Part shown: positions 17,857 to 25,513 of the stretch, piece after piece | How positions within the stretch are numbered: position 1 is the first letter of the stretch | Layout: each line of letters starts with the position of its first letter | From: Eubacteriales bacterium | GTDB taxonomy: Bacteria; Bacillota; Clostridia; Christensenellales; Aristaeellaceae | Assembly (NCBI GenBank): GCA_028705775.1 | Contig: JAQWCW010000020.1 | Span: 1-52,098 of the forward strand | DNA: 52,098 nucleotides | Direction: 5' to 3' | Translations under genes and position numbers: made by a program | Notes under the pieces: generated by a model | Seen by the model: only the letters and a program-made list of their open reading frames with translations | The model's database searches: none | Told to the model about the DNA's origin: nothing

Positions 17857-18444
17857 TCATGCCTCCGTCGCGGCTTTTATGCCCGCTTTAAGGGCAAGCC
17901 TGTTCATGTTGATAAATTCCGGCTTGACTCGCTTTTCCAGAACCTTTTCTATATCCCCTTCGGTAAGCGGAAGCTTTCCGCTCCCGATTGCCGCGCCGAG
18001 CAGGTATACGTTGAGCGCCTTTGCGCTTCCGCAGGCGCTTGATACGTCCTTTGCCGATACGAGAACGAGATTTCCGACTTTTTCCTGCAAAATTCTGACA
18101 TACTTCTTTTCATCGTAATCCGCCTTGCCGATTGACGCCATGACGGGCACAACGGGGGTTGTGCAGGCGATAACCGCCCCGCCGTCCTTGAGATACGCAA
18201 GGCATCTTACCGCCTCGCCCGGCTCAAAGGCTATAATCAAATCCGCCGACGCGGGCGGAACGAGCGGTGAAAAGCATTCGCCTATGCGCACATGGCTCAC
18301 TACGCAGCCGCCGCGCTGCGCCATTCCTATTGTTTCGGCGGTTCTCGCCTTTTCGCCCTTCTGCATTGCCGCTTCGGCTATAACGCGCGAGGCAAGCACC
18401 GTGCCCTGACCGCCTACTCCGCATAAGAGACAGTTGATTGTCAT
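17857..18444 (-). CDS. iorB: indolepyruvate:ferredoxin oxidoreductase, beta subunit
   Basis: The 195-residue gamma-type oxidoreductase domain begins with CLLCGVGGQGTVLASRV, typical of IorB. With IorA it interconverts arylpyruvate plus CoA and oxidised ferredoxin with arylacetyl-CoA, CO2 and reduced ferredoxin. The ATG at 18444 follows GGAAGGAGTG and lies 5 bases after the iorA stop. The longer frame would overlap iorA. Confidence 0.93.
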   Translation of the reverse strand: MTINCLLCGVGGQGTVLASRVIAEAAMQKGEKARTAETIGMAQRGGCVVSHVRIGECFSPLVPPASADLIIAFEPGEAVRCLAYLKDGGAVIACTTPVVPVMASIGKADYDEKKYVRILQEKVGNLVLVSAKDVSSACGSAKALNVYLLGAAIGSGKLPLTEGDIEKVLEKRVKPEFINMNRLALKAGIKAATEA

Positions 18445-18449
18445 TATCT

Positions 18450-20240
18450 TCACTCCTTCCCGCAAAGGCTGATTGCCTTAACCGGACATACCTGCGCGCA
18501 AAGCCCGCAGCCCGTGCAAAGCCCCGCGCTGATAAGCGCCTTGCCATCCGATACGGATATTGCGGGGCAGCCAAGCTCCGAAATGCATTTGCGGCAGCCT
18601 ATGCAGCCTTCCGTCTGAACCCTTGCCGATTTTGAGGGTTTCTGAAGGGCAATGCAGGGGCTTTCAAAAATGATTACGCGAACGCCCTTTTCATCGGCAG
18701 CGTCCTTTACCGCCTTAACCGCGTCCGAAAGGCGCAGGGGGTCTACGCGCCTCAGGCTCTTTACTCCGATTGCGCGCAGGGTGTTATCGATTGAAATCTT
18801 CTCGCTTATTTCGCCCATCATCGTTCTGCCGATTCCGGGGTGCGGCTGATGACCCGTCATCGCGGTCGTGTGATTGTCAAGGATAACGAAAACCGCGTCC
18901 GCCTGATTGTAAAGCGCGTTTACCACTCCCGTTATTCCGGAATGGAAGAACGTGGAATCACCGATAAAGCCGAAGTGCGTGCGTCCGCTTTCGACGTGCG
19001 AAAGTCCGGAGGCAATCGTAAGCCCCGCGCCCATGCAGAGGCAGGTGTCAACCATGTCGAGCGGCGCGGCGTTGCCGAGCGTGTAGCAGCCTATATCGCC
19101 TGAAAACACGGTTTTTTTGCCCTTCATTGCCTGCTTTACGGCGTAGAAGGACGCCCTGTGCGGGCAGCCCGCGCAAAGCACCGGCGGGCGCGGCGGAACC
19201 GCTGCCGCCTCCTGCGGCTTTATTTCAAACGGAAGCTTCAGGAACGCCGCTATATCGCACGCGGCTGCGATGACGGAATACTCGCCCGCCGTAATTGCGT
19301 CGCCCGTGCGCTTGCCGAGTATGTCGGTCGGTAGGTGCTTTCTTCCGCAGATTGCGATGAGCGCGTCCTCGCATACGGGGTCAAGCTCCTCAAGCGCTAA
19401 AGCGCTGTCCAAGCCTGAAAGGAAATTCTGCGCCATATCGTCGGGGAAGGGGTAGGGCGTTCCGACGGTCATTAGCCTTACGGGGGGATTGCCGAGCATT
19501 TCAAGCGCGTCCTTTACATACGCCGCCGTAACTCCGCCGGTAATAATGCCCTTTGAGCCGCTGCCGGAAACGCTGTTGAGGCCGCTTTCGGAAAAATATC
19601 TTCCAAGCTCCGTTTCGCGCGCAAAAAGCTTCTGCTTGTTCTGATACGAAAGGCGGGGGAAAATGACCCATTTTGCGTCCTTCGTAAAGCCGTCCCCGCC
19701 TACGGGCTTTTGCAGCGCGCCGACCTCTATTCCCGCGCAGGAATGGCATACGCGCGTCGTCGGGCGCAGGATAACGGGCGTCTGATATTTTTCGGATAAT
19801 TCAAACGCCTTGCCCGTCATTTCAAAGGCTTCCTCAGGCGTCGATGGGTCAAGAACCGGAATCCTCGCATAGCGCCCGAAAGCGCGCGTGTCCTGCTCCG
19901 TCTGGGACGAAATCGGGCCCGGGTCGTCCGCGCAGAGGATTACAAGCCCGCCCTTTACGCCGATATAGTTGAGGCACATAATCGGGTCGGAGGACGCGTT
20001 AAGCCCCACCTGCTTCATGGTTACCATTGCGCGCGCTCCGGCGTATGCCGCGCCCGCGGCGGTTTCAACAGCCGCCTTTTCGTTTACTGACCACTCGATA
20101 TAAACTCCGCCGGGGTTACGCTTTGCCGCCGTTTCAAGCACCTCGCTTGACGGCGTTCCGGGATAGCCGCACACGCACCTGACGCCCGCTTTAAGCGCGC
20201 CAAGAGCTATCGCCTCGTTGCCCATCAGAAGCTCCCGCAT
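18450..20240 (-). CDS. iorA: indolepyruvate:ferredoxin oxidoreductase, alpha subunit
   Basis: The 596-residue protein has the pyrimidine-binding domain (CGYPGTPSSEVLE near the N terminus), the thiamine-diphosphate domain (GDSTFFHSG ... ILDNHTTAMTGHQ) and two C-terminal [4Fe-4S] motifs (CIGCRKC and CTGCGLCAQVCP). This is the standard IorA layout and length. The ATG at 20240 follows AAGGAG by 7 bases. The upstream GTG would place the ribosome site inside the gene. First gene of the T-box operon. Confidence 0.96.
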   Translation of the reverse strand: MRELLMGNEAIALGALKAGVRCVCGYPGTPSSEVLETAAKRNPGGVYIEWSVNEKAAVETAAGAAYAGARAMVTMKQVGLNASSDPIMCLNYIGVKGGLVILCADDPGPISSQTEQDTRAFGRYARIPVLDPSTPEEAFEMTGKAFELSEKYQTPVILRPTTRVCHSCAGIEVGALQKPVGGDGFTKDAKWVIFPRLSYQNKQKLFARETELGRYFSESGLNSVSGSGSKGIITGGVTAAYVKDALEMLGNPPVRLMTVGTPYPFPDDMAQNFLSGLDSALALEELDPVCEDALIAICGRKHLPTDILGKRTGDAITAGEYSVIAAACDIAAFLKLPFEIKPQEAAAVPPRPPVLCAGCPHRASFYAVKQAMKGKKTVFSGDIGCYTLGNAAPLDMVDTCLCMGAGLTIASGLSHVESGRTHFGFIGDSTFFHSGITGVVNALYNQADAVFVILDNHTTAMTGHQPHPGIGRTMMGEISEKISIDNTLRAIGVKSLRRVDPLRLSDAVKAVKDAADEKGVRVIIFESPCIALQKPSKSARVQTEGCIGCRKCISELGCPAISVSDGKALISAGLCTGCGLCAQVCPVKAISLCGKE

Positions 20241-20258
20241 ATTATCGCTCCTTCTCAC

Positions 20259-20533
20259 CTGTGTTTTAACAAAAAAATAAGACCCGTCCTGTATAAAGGA
20301 CAGACCTGTAAAGTCTGCGGTACCACCTTATTTGGCCTTATATAAGACCCGCCTCACGAAGCGCAAAAACGCTCCCTGCCGCTAACGCCGGCAAGCGTCT
20401 CGGATACTCGGCTTTCCGCCTTTCCCCTCGCCCTCCACGGTCCATTTGCCGCCGCGCGATGACCGGATTTACACCATTCTCCGGCTCTCTTTGCATCCGT
20501 ATTGCGGCTTTATCTCCGCGTCAATGGTTTAAT
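20259..20533 (-). ncRNA. T-box riboswitch leader with UGG (Trp) specifier
   Basis: The 275-base minus-strand leader has the stem I apex blocks AGAGAGCC and GGTG, a specifier-loop sequence AAATGGACC with UGG at 20444-20442 followed by the usual A, the T-box AAGGTGGTACCGC at 20329-20317, and an intrinsic terminator (arms at 20281-20306, then a T-run at 20271-20280). Uncharged tRNA-Trp should stabilise the antiterminator. The presence of trpS in the operon independently supports Trp. Confidence 0.88.
20271..20306 (-). terminator. T-box-controlled intrinsic terminator
   Basis: Arms GGTCTGTCCT and AGGACGGGTC (some G-U pairs) are followed by TTATTTTTTT on the minus strand. It competes with the antiterminator formed around the T-box sequence just upstream. 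Confidence 0.85.
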
Positions 20534-20539
20534 GCTTGA

Positions 20540-20568
20540 AGGATACCACCGGCGCTTTCCGTTGTCAA
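20540..20568 (-). promoter_or_regulatory. promoter of the Trp T-box operon
   Basis: A perfect TTGACA, a 17-base spacer and TATCCT on the minus strand place the transcript start near 20533, at the beginning of the T-box leader. Confidence 0.85.
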
Positions 20569-20635
20569 GCCGCGCGGACGGGCGCGCTTTGTTCTTTCGC
20601 TGCACGCAGACGCGTTTCTTGCTGTTGCGCGTTTG

Positions 20636-20664
20636 TTGCGTTTTTGTTTTTGCGGCTGTATAAT
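20636..20664 (+). promoter_or_regulatory. promoter of the glycerophosphodiesterase gene
   Basis: TTGCGT, a 17-base spacer and TATAAT on the plus strand, 45 bases before the GDPD start. Back to back with the T-box operon promoter. Confidence 0.75.
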
Positions 20665-20708
20665 GAAATGGCTGACTTTAATACTCATGCGGGTTAAGGA
20701 GTGTACCG

Positions 20709-21563
20709 ATGATTTATCTTTATATAGCCGCGGCGCTTATCTTGCTTCTCGCGCTGTTCGTCTTTATGATTCTTCCGCGCCTCAAGCGCTCAAGACCTGA
20801 TTCCAAGCCGTTTCTAGGCGTTTATTACGCGCACAGGGGACTGCACCGCAATTCCTCTCCCGCGCCTGAAAACACGCTTCCCGCCTTTGAAATGGCAGCA
20901 AGAGCCGGATACGGAATCGAGCTTGACACGCAGCTTACGCGCGACGGGCAGGTTGTCGTTCTTCATGATGAAACGCTTGCGCGCGCCTGCGGAACGGACA
21001 GGAAGATAGGGGAGCTTACCTATGCGGAGCTTTCCCAGTTCCATCTTTTCGGCAGCTATGAGCACGTTCCGCTGTTTTCTGAGGTGCTTTCCGTAGTTGC
21101 GGGGCGCGTTCCGCTTATTGTGGAGCTTAAATCGCATAACCGCCTGAAGGAAACAACGGATAAAACGCTTGATTTGCTTGAAAAGTACAGCGGCGTTTAC
21201 TGCATTGAGTCCTTCCATCCGCTCATGCTCCTGCGCGTCCGCCGCAGAATGCCGAAAGCGCTTCGCGGTCAGCTTTCCTCAAGGCGCGTTAAGCCGGACG
21301 GAATCGGTATAAAGATTCCGGCGGTTGTTTCCCTGCTCGGCGTTATGCTCGGCAACCTTTGCTTCAATTTCCTTGCGCGCCCCGATTTCATTGCCTATCG
21401 CTATGATACGGCTAAAACCGTCGGTTTGCGGCTCTGCAAGCGGCTCGGCGCGCCGATAATGGTTGCGTGGACAGTTCGCCTGCAAGAGGATTTTGAAAAG
21501 ACGGCAAAGGAATATAATATGGTAATCTTCGAGGGCTTTATTCCGCCCGCGATGATAAAATAA
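20709..21563 (+). CDS. membrane-anchored glycerophosphodiester phosphodiesterase
   Basis: The 284-residue protein starts with one transmembrane helix (residues 1-23) followed by a GDPD TIM barrel with His42-Arg43, Glu71 and Asp73 in ELDT, and His86 in VVLHDETL, the metal and catalytic residues of the family. It hydrolyses glycerophosphodiesters to glycerol 3-phosphate and an alcohol, here probably at the membrane. AAGGAG precedes the ATG. It is followed on the same strand by the MFS gene. Confidence 0.92.
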   Translation: MIYLYIAAALILLLALFVFMILPRLKRSRPDSKPFLGVYYAHRGLHRNSSPAPENTLPAFEMAARAGYGIELDTQLTRDGQVVVLHDETLARACGTDRKIGELTYAELSQFHLFGSYEHVPLFSEVLSVVAGRVPLIVELKSHNRLKETTDKTLDLLEKYSGVYCIESFHPLMLLRVRRRMPKALRGQLSSRRVKPDGIGIKIPAVVSLLGVMLGNLCFNFLARPDFIAYRYDTAKTVGLRLCKRLGAPIMVAWTVRLQEDFEKTAKEYNMVIFEGFIPPAMIK

Positions 21564-21578
21564 CCCGAGGTAAACACT

Positions 21579-21644
21579 ATGATGTACGATATTCTCCGCC
21601 CCGAAAAAGACGCGGCTTCAGGCAGGGCTCGGGCGGCAGCCTGA
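21579..21644 (+). CDS. possible 21-codon leader peptide of the MFS gene
   Basis: A short frame (MMYDILRPEKD..., ending in an Ala/Arg-rich tail) has GAGG 8 bases before its ATG and lies between the GDPD gene and the MFS exporter. Its last codons lie inside the left arm of two overlapping hairpins (21615-21647 and 21623-21667), so its translation could choose between them. This resembles attenuator leaders of drug-exporter genes, but there is no direct proof it is translated. Confidence 0.35.
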   Translation: MMYDILRPEKDAASGRARAAA

Positions 21645-21667
21645 AGCGGACGCGTTGCCCGACCCTG
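21615..21667 (+). promoter_or_regulatory. mutually exclusive hairpins in the MFS leader
   Basis: GCTTCAGGC (21615-21623) pairs with GCCTGAAGC (21639-21647). The overlapping CAGGGCTCGGGC (21623-21634) pairs with GCCCGACCCTG (21657-21667). Only one can form at a time. A third weak dyad, CTCCGT/ACGGAG, overlaps the MFS ribosome site. Confidence 0.45.
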
Positions 21668-21708
21668 CTCCGTAAGCATAAATCTGAAATAAACGGAGTG
21701 GGATAAAT

Positions 21709-23001
21709 ATGAATAAATTCAAGGGACTGGGCAGATTCTCAGTTCTGTGGCTGGGGCAGACGCTGTCCCAGCTTGGCAGCGCTATGACCGCAACCGCGCT
21801 CACAATCTGGGCGTTCAAGCAGTCCGGCACGGTTATGTCGGTAGCGCTTCTTTGCGTATGCAGTTATGTTCCTGCCGCAATCGTGTCGCTCTTTTCCGGC
21901 TCGTTTGCGGATAAGCACGGCAAGAAGGCAATAATGCTTGCGGCGGATACTGTAAGCGCCCTTGCGACTCTTTTTGTGCTGCTGCTTTATACCGGCGGGC
22001 AGCTCAGGGTTTATCATCTATACATTATCAATATCATAATCGGAGTCTGCGGCGCTTTCCAAAGCCCCGCCTCCAATGTCGCCGTATCGCTGCTCGTGCC
22101 GAAGGCGCAGTATATGCGCGTCAGCGGAATGCAGTCCTTTTCAGGCTCGCTGCAAATGATTCTTTCCCCGATATTCGCAACCGCCCTGCTCTCGTTTTTC
22201 GGGCTTCAGGCGGTGCTTGCGGTTGACCTCGGCTCGTTTCTGCTTGCGTTCATTTCGCTTGCTCTGCTGAGACTTCCGCAGAGCAAGGCTGCAAGCCAAG
22301 CGGAAGAAAGCGGAGGTCTTATCCGGAGAATGAATGAGGGCTTCTCCTTTCTTCGCAGAAGCGCGGGAGTAAGAACGCTGATTTGGTATCTCGGGCTTAT
22401 AAACCTTGTTGCGGGAATAGCCTATTACAGCGTGCTTACGCCGATGGTTCTGATAAGAACGGGCGGAAACGACTTGATTCTCGGCTATGTGAACAGCTCA
22501 ATCGGCGCTGGAATGGTCTGCGGGGCGTGCCTTCTGACCGTCTTTACCCCAAAGCGAAATTTCGCAAAGCAGATGTGCCTTTACTATATGGCGTCCTTCT
22601 TGCTATGCGATATATGGCTGGGCGTTGGGCGCTCGTGGCAGGTCTGGTGCGCCGCGGCGTTCCTTGGCAATCTCCCGCTGCCGTTCGGGGATGGGGCGCT
22701 CATGACGCTCATGCGCTCGAATGTTCCGCTCGGCGTTCAGGGGCGCGTTTTCGCCGTGCGCGATTCCGTTGTAAAGCTTTGCACAACCGTCGGCTATCTC
22801 GTCGGCGCGCTGCTTGCGGACGGCGTCTGCGAAAACCTGCTTATGGCGGATAATGCCTTTTCCGCCGCCCTTCGCGCAATCGTCGGCACAGGCGACGGAC
22901 GCGCGATTGGTATCATATTCATTTTTACGGGACTTGTCGGAGCGGCTGCAAGCGCGTGCTTGTTGCGCTCGCGCTCGCTCATGACGCTGGAAGCTCGCTG
23001 A
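21709..23001 (+). CDS. MFS exporter (MFS_3 / macrolide-efflux-like)
   Basis: The 430-residue protein has about 12 transmembrane segments and the first cytoplasmic loop motif GSFADKHGKKAIM, as in MefA/EntS-type major facilitator exporters. Substrates of this branch include macrolides and siderophores, and nothing in the sequence fixes the choice. GGAGTGGG precedes the ATG. The last two codons and the TGA stop are the first bases of repeat E1 copy C. The upstream leader may attenuate expression. Confidence 0.85.
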   Translation: MNKFKGLGRFSVLWLGQTLSQLGSAMTATALTIWAFKQSGTVMSVALLCVCSYVPAAIVSLFSGSFADKHGKKAIMLAADTVSALATLFVLLLYTGGQLRVYHLYIINIIIGVCGAFQSPASNVAVSLLVPKAQYMRVSGMQSFSGSLQMILSPIFATALLSFFGLQAVLAVDLGSFLLAFISLALLRLPQSKAASQAEESGGLIRRMNEGFSFLRRSAGVRTLIWYLGLINLVAGIAYYSVLTPMVLIRTGGNDLILGYVNSSIGAGMVCGACLLTVFTPKRNFAKQMCLYYMASFLLCDIWLGVGRSWQVWCAAAFLGNLPLPFGDGALMTLMRSNVPLGVQGRVFAVRDSVVKLCTTVGYLVGALLADGVCENLLMADNAFSAALRAIVGTGDGRAIGIIFIFTGLVGAAASACLLRSRSLMTLEAR

Positions 23002-23115
23002 AACCCGCCCCTCGCGGTGCCCAATACGCGACAGACGGAGGCAGTTATTTACCCATAAAGTAAACTCCTGCCCCGTCTGCGCTTGTACCTTACGATAGAC
23101 GATTTTTGAGCAAGC
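22993..23115 (+). repeat. E1 element, copy C (provides the MFS stop codon)
   Basis: A 123-bp copy whose first nine bases GCTCGCTGA encode the final Ala-Arg-stop of the MFS protein. Its long hairpin is the best paired of the copies with A-T-rich arms: CAGACGG/CCGTCTG and GGCAG/CTGCC around a single bulged A. It is joined directly to E2 copy 2. Confidence 0.82.
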
Positions 23116-23263
23116 TTGCGCGGAGCGCCTGAGGGATTGTTGGAAATGTTAGATATATAAGGGGGTTGCGCCTACTATTCAACAACATTTCTTGCGAGAA
23201 GCCAAACAACAATCCTTCCGTCACGGCTACGCCGTGCCACCTGTTCTTGCACAATGGAGGCTT
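23116..23263. repeat. E2 repeat, copy 2 (left arm missing)
   Basis: It matches E2 from the GCGCGGAGCGCC block to the right end (TTCTTGCACAATGGAGGCTT) but lacks the left 25-30 bases, where E1 copy C is attached instead. Probably a deletion or insertion junction between the two repeat families. Confidence 0.75.
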
Positions 23264-23276
23264 AATCTTGTGTCAA

Positions 23277-23362
23277 CACCGCACTGATAAAGCACCGCTT
23301 GTCGGTTTTCGTTAGCTTCTTAATTACGTGATTCTCAAGCTTATTTTAGTAGTGCGGTTTTC
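23277..23362. repeat. stem-forming spacer between E2 copies
   Basis: ACCGCACT near 23277 and AGTGCGGT near 23355 form an inverted pair enclosing about 70 AT-rich bases. No reading frame. The sequence is not repeated elsewhere in the window as far as I can see. Confidence 0.35.
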
Positions 23363-23382
23363 AATTACAATGACGTTATCAT

Positions 23383-23408
23383 AAACCGTCTGCGTAAGCA
23401 GGCGGTTT
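23383..23408. repeat. palindromic hairpin H2
   Basis: 26-bp dyad AAACCGTCTGC/GCAGGCGGTTT, the counterpart of H1. The stem is kept by a G-T pair where H1 has A-T. It stands 7 bases left of E2 copy 3. Confidence 0.65.
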
Positions 23409-23415
23409 ACCAAAG

Positions 23416-23587
23416 AAGGCTCCCTTGTGTAAAGGGAGCTGGCGCGGAGCGCCTGAGGGATTGTCTGAAGCGCTTGTGATATAAGGATTTATGCTGATTA
23501 TTTAATAACAATTCTCGTTAGAATCCCTACAACAATCCCTCCGTCACGGCTGTGCCGCGACACCTCCCTTTGCTACATACGAGGCTT
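23416..23587. repeat. E2 palindromic repeat, copy 3
   Basis: A 172-bp copy with an intact left arm identical to copy 1 over about 50 bases. The right end is a variant (CACCTCCCTTTGCTACATAC...GAGGCTTA). The centre has diverged strongly, as expected if only the arms matter. The 23002-23750 gap holds only these repeats and no gene. Confidence 0.75.
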
Positions 23588-23680
23588 ATTCTTGTTGCGT
23601 TGCCATGCTGTGAATTCGCCTCTCATTGGTACGCGTTCTTGCTTTGAACGGATGATTACAATGACAATAACCATATAGCG

Positions 23681-23708
23681 AAAACAGCCTGCTTATGCAG
23701 GCTGTTTT
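23681..23708. terminator. hairpin H3, probable pfkA terminator
   Basis: AAAACAGCCTGC/GCAGGCTGTTTT forms a strong 12-bp stem 43 bases past the pfkA stop, with A and T runs on both strands. It resembles the H1/H2 units, sharing the flank TAAAGAAGGCT, but no E2 follows, so it may show an E2-free version of the locus. Confidence 0.7.
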
Positions 23709-23750
23709 CTAAAGAAGGCTTAATCCGGTATTGCTGTTTTATGTGAAAAA

Positions 23751-24830
23751 CTATCTCTTGACTCCGAAATGCAGTCCCATCGCCCTTGCCAGCTGCACCA
23801 TCTGGTGGTCTGGCGGAACGAGCTTCGGAACGCCCGCAATATCCTTGAGCGCGTTGTGGGTGATTGCGTTGCCGGAAATTGCAACGGATACGCCGTATAC
23901 GCCGTCGCGGATAAGCTCCGCCGCGTGAACGCCGAACTGCGTTGCAAGCACTCTGTCGTATGCCGAAGGTGTTCCGCCGCGCTGCAAATGCCCGGGAATC
24001 ACCGTGCGCGCCTCAACGCCGACCTTCTGCTGCAAATCGTTCGCGAGCCGCGCGCTTATAGATGTAAAGCCCTCCTGCTGCCGCTGCAAATCGCGGTCTT
24101 TGCGCTTCATCTTCGCTTCTTCCTTGCTCATAGCGCCTTCGGCAACCGCGATGATGGAAAACGCCTTGTTTTCCTTGGCTCTGTCCTCAACTATTGAAAG
24201 AACACGGTCAACGTCGTAAGGGATTTCGGGCAGGAGTATTACGTCCGCGCCGCCCGCAAGCCCCGCGTAAAGCGTGAGCCAGCCCGCTTTGTTGCCCATA
24301 AGCTCGATTACCATGCAGCGCCCGTGGCTGCACGCTGTCGTATGTATTCTGTCGATTACGTCGGTCGCGATATCGACTGCCGTATGGAAGCCGAAGGTGA
24401 AGTCTGTTCCGAAAAGGTCGTTGTCGATGGTTTTGGGCAGACCTATAACGTTAAGCCCTTCCTCGGAGAGCATATTCGAGGTTTTGTGCGTTCCGTTGCC
24501 GCCGAGGGTGATAAGGCAGTCAAGCTTCATTGCCTTGTAGTTTTTCTTCATCGCGCTTACCTTATCGACGTTGTCCTCGCCGATAACGCGCATATTGCGG
24601 AACGGCTGGCGGCTCGTTCCGAGAATTGTTCCGCCGAGGGTCAGAATTCCGCTGAAATCGCTCTGCTTCATTTCGCGCCATTCGCCGTCGATAAGCCCGC
24701 CGTAGCCGTCCTTGATTCCCACAATCTCCGCGTCAAACATCTGATAGGCGGCCTTTGCAACTCCGCGAATTGCGGCGTTAAGCCCCGGGCAGTCACCGCC
24801 GCTTGTCAGGATTCCGATTCTTCTTTTCAT
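23751..24830 (-). CDS. pfkA: 6-phosphofructokinase
   Basis: The 359-residue protein has GGDCPGLNA at the nucleotide site, the fructose-6-phosphate motif PKTIDNDL and the MGNKAGWL region. It phosphorylates fructose 6-phosphate in glycolysis. The phosphoryl-donor loop reads GGNGT rather than the GGDGS of typical ATP enzymes. The Gly at the second key position favours ATP over pyrophosphate, and the Asn replaces the usual metal-binding Asp, a variant I believe occurs in several Clostridia. GGAGG precedes the ATG. Monocistronic, ending at hairpin H3. Confidence 0.93.
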   Translation of the reverse strand: MKRRIGILTSGGDCPGLNAAIRGVAKAAYQMFDAEIVGIKDGYGGLIDGEWREMKQSDFSGILTLGGTILGTSRQPFRNMRVIGEDNVDKVSAMKKNYKAMKLDCLITLGGNGTHKTSNMLSEEGLNVIGLPKTIDNDLFGTDFTFGFHTAVDIATDVIDRIHTTACSHGRCMVIELMGNKAGWLTLYAGLAGGADVILLPEIPYDVDRVLSIVEDRAKENKAFSIIAVAEGAMSKEEAKMKRKDRDLQRQQEGFTSISARLANDLQQKVGVEARTVIPGHLQRGGTPSAYDRVLATQFGVHAAELIRDGVYGVSVAISGNAITHNALKDIAGVPKLVPPDHQMVQLARAMGLHFGVKR

Positions 24831-24862
24831 ACGCTTTCCTCCTTGGCGTTACCTTACGCAGC

Positions 24863-24891
24863 TTTACATCATTCATACTTTAGTCTATTAT
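24863..24891 (+). promoter_or_regulatory. promoter of the tRNA-editing deacylase gene
   Basis: TTTACA, a 17-base spacer and TATTAT predict a start near 24898. This makes the first in-frame ATG at 24899 leaderless and supports the internal start at 24950. Confidence 0.65.
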
Positions 24892-24949
24892 ACCACTTAT
24901 GGCTCGCCGCGGAAAGAACGAATTGCGAGCCGCTCGGGAGATGGGTGCA

Positions 24950-25477
24950 ATGCCGGAGGTTGCGCAGGAAATCGTTACCGCGCTGGAGAAGGAAGGAATA
25001 CCGTATCGCCTGCTTTCTCACAGCCGCTTCAGAACGATGGAGGAGTGCCGCCTTATCCAGGGGATTGACACGGAAAACACCGCGCTTTTCAAGAACGTGT
25101 TCCTCTGCAACAGGCAGAAAAGCGCCTTTTATCTGCTGCTTCTCAGCGCGGAAAAGCGCTTTGTGACATCTCAGGTCAGCAAGGCGCTTCTCTCAAGCCG
25201 CCTTTCCTTCGGAAGCGAGGAGGATTTACTTCGCCTTCTGAATGCCACATCCGGCTCGGTAAGCCCTGCGGGGCTTTTGTTCGATACCGAATGCGCCGTC
25301 CGGCTCGCCGTCGATGAGGATATTGCCGCAAAGCCCTTCCTTGCCTTCCATCCGAACGACTGCTCCAAAACCGTTGTCATGGCGCGGGATGATTTTTTCG
25401 GCAGATTTCTGCCGCTTACCCACCATTCTCCGGTGCTTCTGAGCCTTCCCGCGATTGCCGAAAACGCGGCGGTTTGA
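24950..25477 (+). CDS. YbaK/ProX-type aminoacyl-tRNA deacylase (prolyl-tRNA editing domain)
   Basis: The 175-residue protein has the stand-alone editing fold with KNVFLCNRQKSAFYLLLL and the GSVSPAGLLFD stretch typical of PrdX/ProXp proteins, which hydrolyse mischarged Ala- or Cys-tRNA-Pro in trans. The ATG at 24950 is chosen because GGGAG lies 9 bases before it and the promoter's start point is at about 24898. It is followed after 36 bases by a zinc-ribbon membrane protein. Confidence 0.85.
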   Translation: MPEVAQEIVTALEKEGIPYRLLSHSRFRTMEECRLIQGIDTENTALFKNVFLCNRQKSAFYLLLLSAEKRFVTSQVSKALLSSRLSFGSEEDLLRLLNATSGSVSPAGLLFDTECAVRLAVDEDIAAKPFLAFHPNDCSKTVVMARDDFFGRFLPLTHHSPVLLSLPAIAENAAV

Positions 25478-25513
25478 TATAATATAATGAAATCCGATAA
25501 TGGAGGTTCTTGA

